Positions 1-5,556 of a DNA stretch of 6,083 nt are shown here, piece by piece. The notes under the pieces are model-generated. The model had not been told where the DNA came from and ran no database searches. It saw nothing but the letters and a program-made list of their open reading frames with translations. Source of the stretch: Balneolales bacterium (GTDB lineage Bacteria > Bacteroidota > Rhodothermia > Balneolales > Balneolaceae); assembly GCA_022360375.1 (NCBI GenBank), contig JAKSCW010000067.1, positions 1 through 6,083 on the forward strand. The letters are read 5' to 3'. Every line of letters starts with the position of its first letter. The first letter of the stretch is position 1. The translations under genes were made by a program, and so were the position numbers.

Positions 1-569
1 AGCAACCCAAATACGATAGTACGCCATGAGAACGGTCTGTCCGGCGGGGCGTCCTTGTCAGGACCGTACAGGACATGGTCGTACCACTGGACCACACCGT
101 ATAGCGCCCATGTTGCGCGTGGCCATGCGGCGGAGACGCGGCTGATGTATTCGGTCGGCGTTTCGTCGAGATGGGTCTTGATGCCGGCCAATCGACCCAG
201 ACGGACGGTCTGCGCGTATGCCCTGCCTGCGGTGCGGGGACGCGCGAGGGCCTGCCACCACAAGAATGCGAGAGCTGCCAGACCAGTGGCTCCGAGCGCG
301 GCGCCGAGGCCGTACCACACTCTTGAGTCGATGCCCCCCACGCCGGGGATTAAGCCGCCTCCGGTAATCTCAAATTCCTCTTCACCGGTATCGAAGAAGG
401 TGTCCTCCAGAAGCAGGTCTGCCTCTTCAAATGCGAATGCCCCAAGATCTCCGATGATCTCCAGCTCAACGTCCGGAACGAGCGCGGAAAATGTCCCGGT
501 CGGGCCACCGGGGGCATCCGGCTCAACGTTGGGTGTTGCCTCAAACGGGATCCATCCATATCCCGGGAA
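1..569 (-). CDS. Transglutaminase-like membrane protein, C-terminal part with DUF4129 tail (partial at both ends)
   Basis: An open minus-strand frame of about 189 codons (codons in register with 3-5) has no stop and leaves the window at base 1. It begins with FPGYGWIPFEATP, the conserved end of the transglutaminase-like core in TgpA-type proteins. An acidic, glycine-rich linker of about 60 residues follows, then one hydrophobic segment (WYGLGAALGATGLAALAFLW). The tail contains RLGRLAGI, ETPTEYISRV and a later YGP, a pattern typical of DUF4129. In this family the enzyme core lies outside the membrane and the DUF4129 tail lies inside; the substrate is generally unknown. The catalytic Cys and His, and the N-terminal membrane bundle, are missing. 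Upstream of FPGYG the frame stays open but reads SFYLVGSLNYL, which is antisense to the ABC gene and not the expected HAWxEVY. A gene caller may therefore start it at ATG 605-603. GC content is far above the rest of the window. The domain call is firm; the Chloroflexota-like origin is inferred. Confidence 0.8.
558..569. other. Chimeric junction between two genomic compositions
   Basis: Two genes in opposite orientations both lose recognisable homology here. Leftward, the minus strand reads FPGYGW of a transglutaminase; rightward, the plus strand reads ISREKVIEA of an ABC ATPase. The string ATATCCCGGGAA fits both proteins (Y-G-P-F on one strand, I-S-R-E on the other), so the exact breakpoint cannot be placed inside it. 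GC content drops sharply across the point. This is inferred to be an assembly or amplification chimera, or less likely a real microhomology-mediated rearrangement. Confidence 0.75.
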
Positions 570-986
570 AAGGTAATTGAGGCTACCCACCAGGTAGAAG
601 CTCATCGTTTTATCGAGAAACTTCCTGATTCGTACGACTATCAGCTTCGCCAGGAAGGTGCATCCCTCTCGATGGGGCAAAAACAACTCATTTGCTTTGT
701 AAGAGCTATGGTTTTTGATCCTAAGATTTTAGTGCTGGATGAAGCTACGTCCAGTGTAGATTCGGAAACGGAGGCTTTAGTTAATGAATCAAGTGCAAAA
801 ATGATGGAAGGCAGAACTTCTATCGTAATTGCCCACCGGCTCTCAACAATTCAGCATGCCGATAAAATATTAGTGATGCATAAGGGAGAAATCAGGGAAG
901 AAGGGCCTCATGATGAATTGATAAAAGTAGAAGATGGGATTTACCGAAAACTGTATGAGTTACAGTACAAAGAAGAGTTGGTTTAA
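558..986 (+). CDS. ABC exporter ATP-binding domain, C-terminal fragment (5' truncated)
   Basis: This is the last ~143 codons of a fused membrane/ATPase ABC exporter of the MsbA/MdlB type. Coding clearly extends upstream of the first ATG (672): the codons from 558 read ISREKVIEA, then FIEKLPDSYD, then the signature LSMGQKQ, all colinear with the family. Further right are Walker B plus D-loop (ILVLDEATSSVD) and the switch histidine (IVIAHRLSTIQ), then the usual C-terminal GEIREEGPHDEL. The signature has Met where the consensus LSGGQ has Gly; such variants (LSVGQ, LSMGQ) occur in Bacteroidota-type exporters, often of the heterodimeric kind. Walker A, the Q-loop and the whole membrane domain are absent because the sequence breaks at the composition junction. 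Transport substrate cannot be told. The stop TAA lies at 984-986, inside the 3' end of the convergent gene. Confidence 0.88.
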   Translation: MSREKVIEATHQVEAHRFIEKLPDSYDYQLRQEGASLSMGQKQLICFVRAMVFDPKILVLDEATSSVDSETEALVNESSAKMMEGRTSIVIAHRLSTIQHADKILVMHKGEIREEGPHDELIKVEDGIYRKLYELQYKEELV

Positions 987-1454
987 GTAGCTATTGGTTT
1001 TGTCAAAAATCCCGGGTGAAGTTGATTCACTAGGCCCGCCAACACTTAAGGCTTTTATCCTGTGCTGAACCAACCAATGCCTGGTTTCTTGCACGGGAAT
1101 CGGGTTATCCAGATCTATGATCAGGTACGGTTTTTTAAGCCTCCGGGCGGTATCAATAGCTAACTTTGTGCCCTGATCCGGATTATTGATATCCTTCCCG
1201 AATCCAAGAACCCACATTCCATCTGCATCTCTCACATTCCGGATGGTTCGCTGAGAACGAGGGATATATGGCTCTGAAGCATCCCGTTCTAACGGGGTTT
1301 CTTTCAGGTTAAAATGAAGAGGAATTATCCCGTTTTCACAAACTCTGCCGGGTGGGCACCACCCACCATGTGGAATATTGCGGTTGATGGCAAATTGCAG
1401 TGCGGCTTGGTCAACCCCGGTTTGTCCTCCGGATATGATTTTATTGAGCACCAT
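960..1454 (-). CDS. YpsA-like / putative molybdenum carrier family protein
   Basis: A complete 164-residue protein. The N-terminus has the family glycine motif ISGGQTGVDQAAL (residues 7-19), then GGWCPPGR (30-37). Next come RSQRTIRNVRDADG (66-79) and DQGTKLAIDTARRLKKPY (93-110), forming a Rossmann-like nucleotide-binding fold related to the SLOG/YpsA superfamily. Pfam names the group a putative molybdenum carrier, but no biochemical role is settled, and no molybdenum genes are nearby. Related SLOG proteins bind nucleotides or nucleotide derivatives, so an ADP-ribose or nucleotide ligand is an alternative. It lies 79 bases downstream of btaB on the same strand, so it could be cotranscribed or have its own promoter in that gap. 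No Shine-Dalgarno is seen before ATG 1454-1452. The last 27 bases overlap the 3' end of the ABC gene on the other strand. Confidence 0.85.
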   Translation of the reverse strand: MVLNKIISGGQTGVDQAALQFAINRNIPHGGWCPPGRVCENGIIPLHFNLKETPLERDASEPYIPRSQRTIRNVRDADGMWVLGFGKDINNPDQGTKLAIDTARRLKKPYLIIDLDNPIPVQETRHWLVQHRIKALSVGGPSESTSPGIFDKTNSYLNQLFFVL

Positions 1455-1496
1455 TTTTTATTGTTCAATCATTTCCGTCTTTCAGGAATTAAGATT

Positions 1497-1505
1497 CAAA
1501 ATATA
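1497..1505 (-). promoter_or_regulatory. Weak candidate -7 element upstream of the YpsA-like gene
   Basis: In the 79-base gap after btaB the minus strand reads TATATTTTG, one base longer than the Bacteroidota -7 consensus TAnnTTTG. It ends about 43 bases before the start codon at 1454. No convincing -33 TTTG lies upstream. This is a motif match in AT-rich sequence only, so confidence is low. Confidence 0.2.
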
Positions 1506-1533
1506 CTTTTTTTGGTTATCCGGAACCTCACGT

Positions 1534-2136
1534 TCAAATGGATAATTTTTGCCCAAGAAAAGTGCCGTAACTATATAATCCCAGATAAGCATGTTGAGTT
1601 CTTAAGTATTTCGCTTCGAAACCGGACTGGAGTTCGCAAAACAGACCTGAATACATATCCACGTGATTGGTATTCATCCATCGTTTAAACCAATGAAAAG
1701 GAGAGTCGTCAAAATCCACCACCAATAAATACCCGCCGCATTTCAGATGCCTGGCAAGGCATGAAAGTGTATGTTCGGGGTTACCCATCATAGTTAGAGA
1801 ATAAGAGCAGGTAATCAGGTCAAATGATTGTTCCTGAAAACGATCAGCAGCATATTCTCCGAAGAGAATGTTGACGTTACCCTTAACAAAATCATCTACT
1901 CTTGAAAGCATAGCCTTTGAAGAATCGATCCCGAAAATCTCTGAATCAGCATAGTGTGATGCAAGCTGTTTAAGCTGTTTGCCGGTACCACATCCAACAT
2001 CCAGAATGGTTGATCCGGGGGGCAGTTCAGGGAAATGGGTTGAAAGTGAGTTTCTGCCAAACAAGAAACCCCAACGTGTTAAGTCGTAAATGGGGGCATG
2101 GAGTTCATAATAACCGGAGAGGGTAGAAGGGATCAT
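1534..2136 (-). CDS. btaB: BtaB-like S-adenosylmethionine-dependent methyltransferase (betaine lipid headgroup N-methylation)
   Basis: A 200-residue class I methyltransferase. The N-terminus has YYELHAPIYDLTRW and FLFGR (residues 9-27), a pattern seen in BtaB-like enzymes. Motif I is ILDVGCGTG (44-52). The acidic residue ending strand 2 is Asp71 in FGIDSS, the strand 4 region is FDLITCSYSL (105-114), and the post-motif is CGGYLLVVDF (133-142). BtaB adds three methyl groups to diacylglyceryl-homoserine, giving the betaine lipid DGTS. Length matches the roughly 200-residue bacterial BtaB. The specific assignment leans on position: its ATG overlaps the TGA of btaA by four bases (2133-2136), the usual sign of translational coupling in an operon. 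On sequence alone it could be another small-molecule or lipid methyltransferase. Confidence 0.85.
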   Translation of the reverse strand: MIPSTLSGYYELHAPIYDLTRWGFLFGRNSLSTHFPELPPGSTILDVGCGTGKQLKQLASHYADSEIFGIDSSKAMLSRVDDFVKGNVNILFGEYAADRFQEQSFDLITCSYSLTMMGNPEHTLSCLARHLKCGGYLLVVDFDDSPFHWFKRWMNTNHVDMYSGLFCELQSGFEAKYLRTQHAYLGLYSYGTFLGQKLSI

Positions 2137-3257
2137 CGTATAGTTCCAAGATAGGTTCCGGTGTAGGTTCCAACCCGGTCTTGATTGGCAATCCAGCCCG
2201 GATCAACCTGGCTGAATTTGACGTTATCAAACACAAAACCGGGTATAAAATTTAAATTCTTATAAGCAGTTCTGAAAAGAATTTGTGTGCCTGGTTTGCC
2301 ATGCTCTAATAGCAATTTCCATTGATGGCGCAATGTATTTTGTTGGCTACTCACCATCCAGTCCATGTGGTCAAGAAGTACAAAATGGCTGTATGTTTTA
2401 TTGGAGTTTTGTAACGCCTTCCGGAAAGAGGAAGTAGAGAATTTGATTGAATCGATTCTTGATCGCAGAATTTCGAAATTGCCTTCTTTTAAATATCCAG
2501 GGTATGCCTCCTTCGGGATTTCCCCGAAGATATACGCGTTCCAGTAAGGGTTGTCTTTTGCTGATTGATTCACAAACACATTAAAAAGAGCATTCTTCAT
2601 AAACGCATTCATATCACCAATTGCTTTACGCTGCGAGGCCGGGATTCCTGCCAATCCGAGAATCCCACCCGAAACCCAAAGATTTTGTTCAGTGCCGTTC
2701 CAGAGTTTTTGTTCAATCTCTTCAAATAGCGTTTTCCGGATTGAAGCATCAGGTTCATCAAAAAGCCGTAAAACATGATCACGAACTCCTTTCCGGTCAA
2801 TAATTCGGTTCAGGAAACGAGCAAAAAAGCCGGAGCCTCCCTGGAGAAAGAATCCTTTTCCTTCAGGATTAAAAAAACGCAGGTGCGAATCCCAATAAGC
2901 CCTGGATTTCCTGGAAAGCAGGGGAGAAACAGTTGAATACATTTCCTGAATTCGCGGTGACTTACCCCTGGCGAAAAGTTCTTCAAACAGGGGATAGTTC
3001 CCGTGTTTTATTACTGCAATCTTCAGTTCAAGCAAGGCAGTTTGATGAGGGTTGATATCTACCGTTTCAATTGAATTCGGAGCATCCAGTAAATAAGTAA
3101 GTGCATTGCACCCTGCACTGGAAATCATCAAAAGGTTCGAGTCTTCTTTTATCTGCAGAAGTTCCTTATCTATTTCTACGTCTTCCCAGCAAATGTTGTA
3201 TACAAGAAAGTTTGAATTAACAAAATTGAACCAAAGCCGGGAAGCGCTGAAAAACAT
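2133..3257 (-). CDS. btaA: BtaA-like S-adenosylmethionine:diacylglycerol 3-amino-3-carboxypropyltransferase (DUF3419)
   Basis: A 374-residue protein of the DUF3419/BtaA family. BtaA moves the 3-amino-3-carboxypropyl group of S-adenosylmethionine onto diacylglycerol, making diacylglyceryl-homoserine, the precursor of the betaine lipid DGTS. Family motifs in order are LVYNICWEDVEID (residues 18-30), the cofactor-binding loop ISSAGCNALTYLL (45-57), VDINPHQTALLELK (66-79), GIP (204-206), NPYW (236-239), DHMDWM (296-301) and DRVGTY near the end (360-365). Length is somewhat below the ~400 residues of the well-studied enzymes, but all core motifs are present and nothing looks broken. The start at 3257 puts VYNICWED about 20 residues in; no Shine-Dalgarno precedes it. 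It is first in the minus-strand cluster with btaB, and divergent from the DUF883 gene across 80 bases. The product would be a phosphorus-free membrane lipid. Confidence 0.9.
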   Translation of the reverse strand: MFFSASRLWFNFVNSNFLVYNICWEDVEIDKELLQIKEDSNLLMISSAGCNALTYLLDAPNSIETVDINPHQTALLELKIAVIKHGNYPLFEELFARGKSPRIQEMYSTVSPLLSRKSRAYWDSHLRFFNPEGKGFFLQGGSGFFARFLNRIIDRKGVRDHVLRLFDEPDASIRKTLFEEIEQKLWNGTEQNLWVSGGILGLAGIPASQRKAIGDMNAFMKNALFNVFVNQSAKDNPYWNAYIFGEIPKEAYPGYLKEGNFEILRSRIDSIKFSTSSFRKALQNSNKTYSHFVLLDHMDWMVSSQQNTLRHQWKLLLEHGKPGTQILFRTAYKNLNFIPGFVFDNVKFSQVDPGWIANQDRVGTYTGTYLGTIR

Positions 3258-3270
3258 GAAAAAGCTTGAG

Positions 3271-3303
3271 TTTTGAATAACAAACTACGAACAATTACAC
3301 TTC
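3271..3303 (+). promoter_or_regulatory. Weak candidate promoter for the DUF883-like gene
   Basis: The plus strand has TTTTG (3271-3275) followed 20 bases later by TACACTTC (3296-3303), which matches TAnnTTTG at six of eight positions counting the two free ones. It would face the opposite way to the btaA promoter candidate and overlap it, which is plausible for a divergent spacer. This is motif-level evidence only. Confidence 0.2.
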
Positions 3304-3336
3304 AAAATTAGTATTTTCAATTTAAAACGAGGCAAA
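3303..3336 (-). promoter_or_regulatory. Candidate Bacteroidota-type promoter for btaA
   Basis: In the 80-base divergent spacer the minus strand has TTTG (3336-3333), then a 22-base gap, then TAATTTTG (3310-3303), an exact match to the -7 consensus TAnnTTTG. Transcription would start near 3296 and leave a leader of roughly 40 bases before btaA. The gap is slightly long and the region is AT-rich, so a chance match is possible. No direct repeat resembling a phosphate (Pho) box is evident, although btaA is phosphate-controlled in some bacteria. Confidence 0.35.
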
Positions 3337-3337
3337 T

Positions 3338-3607
3338 ATGGCTGAATCAAAAACACTTGAAGAAGTTCAAAAGAAAATTGGAAGAGGTGTTCAGGATGCA
3401 ACAGATGCACTTCAGGAAAAAGTAGAAAAAACTTACGACGATGTAATAGATCGCCTGAAAGACGAGCGGGATTGGTTGGAACGGGAACTTCGCCACGAAT
3501 ACCGCAACGCTCGCAGATACGTTCGTGCAAACCCGGAACAGAGCATCGGTCTTGCCGTGATTACCGGTTTTGTAATTGGTGTTCTCCTTGGGCGGGCCAC
3601 TAAATAA
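3338..3607 (+). CDS. DUF883/ElaB-YqjD-like tail-anchored membrane protein
   Basis: A small 89-residue protein. Residues 1-60 are highly charged and heptad-like, so probably helical or coiled-coil (KTLEEVQKKIGRGVQDATDAL, then KDERDWLEREL). Then comes the family hallmark VRANPEQSIG (62-71) and a single C-terminal membrane helix with glycine spacing, SIGLAVITGFVIGVLLG (69-85), ending in a short basic tail. This is the layout of the DUF883 family, including E. coli ElaB and YqjD, which sit in the inner membrane by the C-terminus; YqjD binds ribosomes and is linked to stationary phase or stress. Whether this homologue binds ribosomes is not known. The start is supported by GAGG at 3329-3332, five bases before ATG. 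It stands alone, divergent from btaA and separated from prfB by a 148-base repeat-bearing spacer. Confidence 0.82.
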   Translation: MAESKTLEEVQKKIGRGVQDATDALQEKVEKTYDDVIDRLKDERDWLERELRHEYRNARRYVRANPEQSIGLAVITGFVIGVLLGRATK

Positions 3608-3626
3608 GATTTCAGAAGCGGTTTAA

Positions 3627-3710
3627 GTCATTCTGAGGATAGCAAAGAATCACCGCAGCGGTCTGATGGCCTCTAAAGTTGTGAAGGTTCATTGCTTCGT
3701 TCTGAGTGAT
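3627..3710. repeat. Degenerate dispersed-repeat-like element with imperfect inverted ends
   Basis: The left end, GTCATTCTGAGGATAGCAAA followed by GAATCACC, resembles a palindromic intergenic repeat family (GTCATTCTGAG...GAAGAATC) that I recall from many Bacteroidota and environmental genomes. The right end, ATTGCTTCGTTCTGAGTGA (3691-3709), read on the other strand, aligns with the left end imperfectly (roughly two-thirds identical by eye, with gaps). A perfect small inverted repeat, ACCGC-A-GCGGT, lies inside at 3652-3662. No ORF is present. It occupies most of the 148-base spacer between the DUF883 gene and prfB. Family membership is from memory and unproven. Confidence 0.45.
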
Positions 3711-3755
3711 TTTCTTTTTTATTTGTAAACTCAGTAAAAGTTCAAAGTAAATTTT

Positions 3756-4875
3756 ATGGCACTTAATAAAGATCATTTACAGGCAAATTATGAGCGTTTG
3801 GATGCGCTAAGGGGGTATCTTTGACTACGATAAACGCAAAGTCAGAGTCATTGAGTTAACCGAACAGACACAAAACCCGGAGTTCTGGAACGACCCTGAT
3901 AAGGCCAGGGCTGTAATGCAGGAACTGGACAATGAAAAAAGCCTGGTAAAAGGGTGGGATGCTTTAGATGCACTGCGTGATAGCATCGGGGTTTTTCTCG
4001 AATTCCAGGAGATGGGAGAAGAGGTAGAAGAAGACCTGGATGCTGAGTATGAAAAATTATTGAAAGGATTAGATGCCCTGGAGCTTCGAAATATGTTGAA
4101 AGGGACGGATGACCACCGTGATGCAGTTATGACGTTTAATCCCGGTGCCGGAGGAACAGAAAGCCAGGACTGGGGACAAATGCTATACCGGATGTATAGC
4201 CGTTGGGCAGAACGAAGCGGATTTAAAGTTTCTGTAATTGATTACCAGGATGGAGACGTTGCAGGGATTAAAAGTGCCACCCTCGAGATTTCCGGAACGA
4301 ACGCCTATGGTTTCTTAAAGGCAGAAAGTGGCGTTCACCGGTTGGTACGGGTTTCCCCATTTGATAGTAACGCCCGTAGGCATACTTCTTTCTGTTCGGT
4401 ATTTATCTCGCCGTTAATTGACGATACAATCGAGGTAGACATCAATGAAAGCGAGGTGGAATTACAACGTTTCCATTCCAGCGGGGCAGGTGGACAGAAT
4501 GTAAATAAAGTGGAAACGGGGGTTCGTTTAATCTGGACGGGAAAGCTTTCTGACGGAACCGAACAGAAGGTGGTTGCAGAATGCCAGCAGGAACGTTCTC
4601 AGCTCCAAAACCGTGAAAAAGCAATGATCCTGTTAAAGTCGAGGATCTACGAGCTTGAAAAAGAAATTCAGGAGGCTGAAAAAGCCAGGCTGGAAGGAAG
4701 TAAAGGAAAAAATGAATGGGGGTCTCAAATTCGAAGCTATGTATTCGATGATCAACGAGTAAAAGATCATAGAACCAATCACGAGACCTCGAATGTAAGT
4801 GCAGTTATGGATGGTGATTTAGATGAATTCATAAAAGCCTATTTGTTGATGATTTCCACACAGGAACAGGAATAA
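3756..4875 (+). CDS. prfB: Peptide chain release factor 2 (with +1 programmed frameshift)
   Basis: Release factor 2 recognises UGA and UAA stops and triggers peptide release on the ribosome. Translation starts at ATG 3756 and reads 22 codons ending ...DALRGYL. It then meets TGA at 3822-3824, and shifts +1 to continue DYDKRKVRVIEL from 3823 to the TAA at 4873-4875, 372 residues in all (E. coli RF2 has 365). The stop-recognition tripeptide SPF is near residues 200-202. The catalytic GGQ is near 245-247, within SSGAGGQNVNK. The intact frame downstream seems to begin at ATG 3916, but that would drop 53 conserved N-terminal residues. The start has no clear Shine-Dalgarno. coaE begins one base after the stop, so the two are probably cotranscribed and coupled. 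Regulation is by RF2 level itself: low RF2 favours the frameshift. Confidence 0.96.
3810..3825 (+). promoter_or_regulatory. prfB +1 programmed ribosomal frameshift site
   Basis: The sequence AGGGGGTATCTTTGAC matches the classic prfB recoding signal. An internal Shine-Dalgarno-like AGGGGG (3810-3815) sits three bases before the slippery CTT (3819-3821), followed by the poor-context stop TGA-C (3822-3825). The ribosome slips from CTT to TTT and goes on with GAC. The same organisation is known from E. coli prfB and most bacterial prfB genes. Confidence 0.95.
4868..4871 (+). promoter_or_regulatory. Ribosome binding site of coaE inside the end of prfB
   Basis: AGGA at 4868-4871 lies five bases before the coaE ATG at 4877 and within the last codons of prfB. 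It supports that start and suggests translational coupling of the two genes. Confidence 0.5.
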
Positions 4876-4876
4876 C

Positions 4877-5473
4877 ATGGTACGTGTTGGGGTAGCTGGA
4901 GGCATTGGTTCCGGGAAAACTACCTTCTGTAAGGTTTGGCAGGAACTAGGGGCATTTGTTGTTTTTGCTGATGATTTTGCAAAACAATTAATGGCAACTG
5001 ATCCCGAACTTATACAGGCAATCAGGCACACGTTTGGTAAATCATCATACTTAGAGGATGGAACTTTAAACCGAAAATTTTTAGCAGATGAAGCATTTTC
5101 AAAGGGAAGGGTGGAAGAACTGAATAACATTGTACATCCTATCCTTTGGAAAAGAATCGACGAACTATCCGATCAAAAAGAAAGAGAGGGAATCCAGGTT
5201 TTTGTTAAAGAAGCTGCACTTCTGCTGGACCATGGACGACCAAAAAATCTGGACGTAGTTATCCTCCTGGAAGCAGATTCCCCGAATAGAATAGAGCGGG
5301 TGGTAAACCGTGATAAGACTTCTGAAGAACTGGTATTTGATCGAATCTCAAAACAGAAAACGATAGATGAGGTGCGTGAATTTGCCGACCACATTGTTAC
5401 CAACAATGGAAGCATAGCTGAATTAAAGGAAAAGGCCCGTATATTGTTTACGGACACTAAAAAAAAATTATGA
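4877..5473 (+). CDS. coaE: Dephospho-CoA kinase
   Basis: A 198-residue P-loop kinase that phosphorylates the 3'-OH of the ribose in dephospho-CoA, the last step of coenzyme A synthesis in the cytoplasm. The Walker A loop is GGIGSGKT (residues 8-15), preceded by RVGVA as in the family. The substrate-side acidic residues are in FADDFAKQLM (30-39). The CoA-domain region HPILWKRI is present, then EAALLLDHG, which stands for the family EaPLLfE motif. The lid and adenine region follows with RVVNRDKTSEELVFDRISKQ, and the tail has ADHIVTNNGS. Length is typical (about 200). It starts one base after the prfB stop and ends in TGA at 5471-5473, where an overlapping ATGA opens a short downstream ORF in the fbp frame. 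Confidence 0.94.
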   Translation: MVRVGVAGGIGSGKTTFCKVWQELGAFVVFADDFAKQLMATDPELIQAIRHTFGKSSYLEDGTLNRKFLADEAFSKGRVEELNNIVHPILWKRIDELSDQKEREGIQVFVKEAALLLDHGRPKNLDVVILLEADSPNRIERVVNRDKTSEELVFDRISKQKTIDEVREFADHIVTNNGSIAELKEKARILFTDTKKKL

Positions 5474-5550
5474 GAAAAATTTTCATGAGGGGGTTTTATC
5501 TTTTTGAAACATCCGTATATTCTTCAGAAAAGCGCTTCCATAAATTCTAG
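5470..5550 (+). CDS. Possible 26-codon leader ORF between coaE and fbp
   Basis: An ATG at 5470 overlaps the coaE stop as ATGA. It opens a 26-residue frame (MRKIFMRGFYLFETS..., with a second ATG at 5485) that ends in TAG at 5548-5550. The frame is the same as that of fbp, whose likely TTG start lies only six bases past the TAG. The peptide has aromatic and basic residues but no recognisable domain. It could be a coupling leader that carries ribosomes from coaE to fbp, or a chance ORF. The sequence alone does not settle this. Confidence 0.25.
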   Translation: MRKIFMRGFYLFETSVYSSEKRFHKF

Positions 5551-5556
5551 TTAGTT

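Noticed and set aside
58..318. 86-residue minus-strand ORF rich in arginine
   Set aside because: It is a +1/+2 shadow of the same-strand DUF4129 frame; arginine richness is typical of an off-frame read of GC-rich coding DNA.
548..567. BamHI-like (GGATCC, 548-553) and SmaI-like (CCCGGG, 562-567) sites suggesting a cloning junction
   Set aside because: Both lie inside credible coding sequence (WIPF and FPGY codons), with no linker or vector sequence. A microhomology chimera explains the join without invoking cloning.
55..576. 173-residue plus-strand ORF
   Set aside because: It is antisense to the transglutaminase/DUF4129 frame, is low-complexity in Ser/Pro/Arg, and has no domain pattern. The minus frame shows clear family motifs and a membrane helix.
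1015..1030. GTGAAGTTGATTCAC small hairpin as a terminator
   Set aside because: It has only a five-base stem, no T-run, and lies inside the YpsA-like coding region.
1314..1688. 124-residue plus-strand ORF
   Set aside because: It crosses two antisense genes and their spacer, with no family pattern; btaB and the YpsA-like gene explain the region.
3285..3530. 81-residue minus-strand ORF
   Set aside because: It is antisense to the DUF883-like gene, which has a ribosome binding site and a recognisable domain.
3816..3823. TATCTTTG, an exact TAnnTTTG promoter -7 match
   Set aside because: It is part of the prfB frameshift signal inside the coding region, and the motif is fully explained by that.
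4819..5130. 103-residue minus-strand ORF across the prfB/coaE boundary, and 94 residues at 5173-5457
   Set aside because: Both are serine-rich antisense shadows of coaE without motifs.
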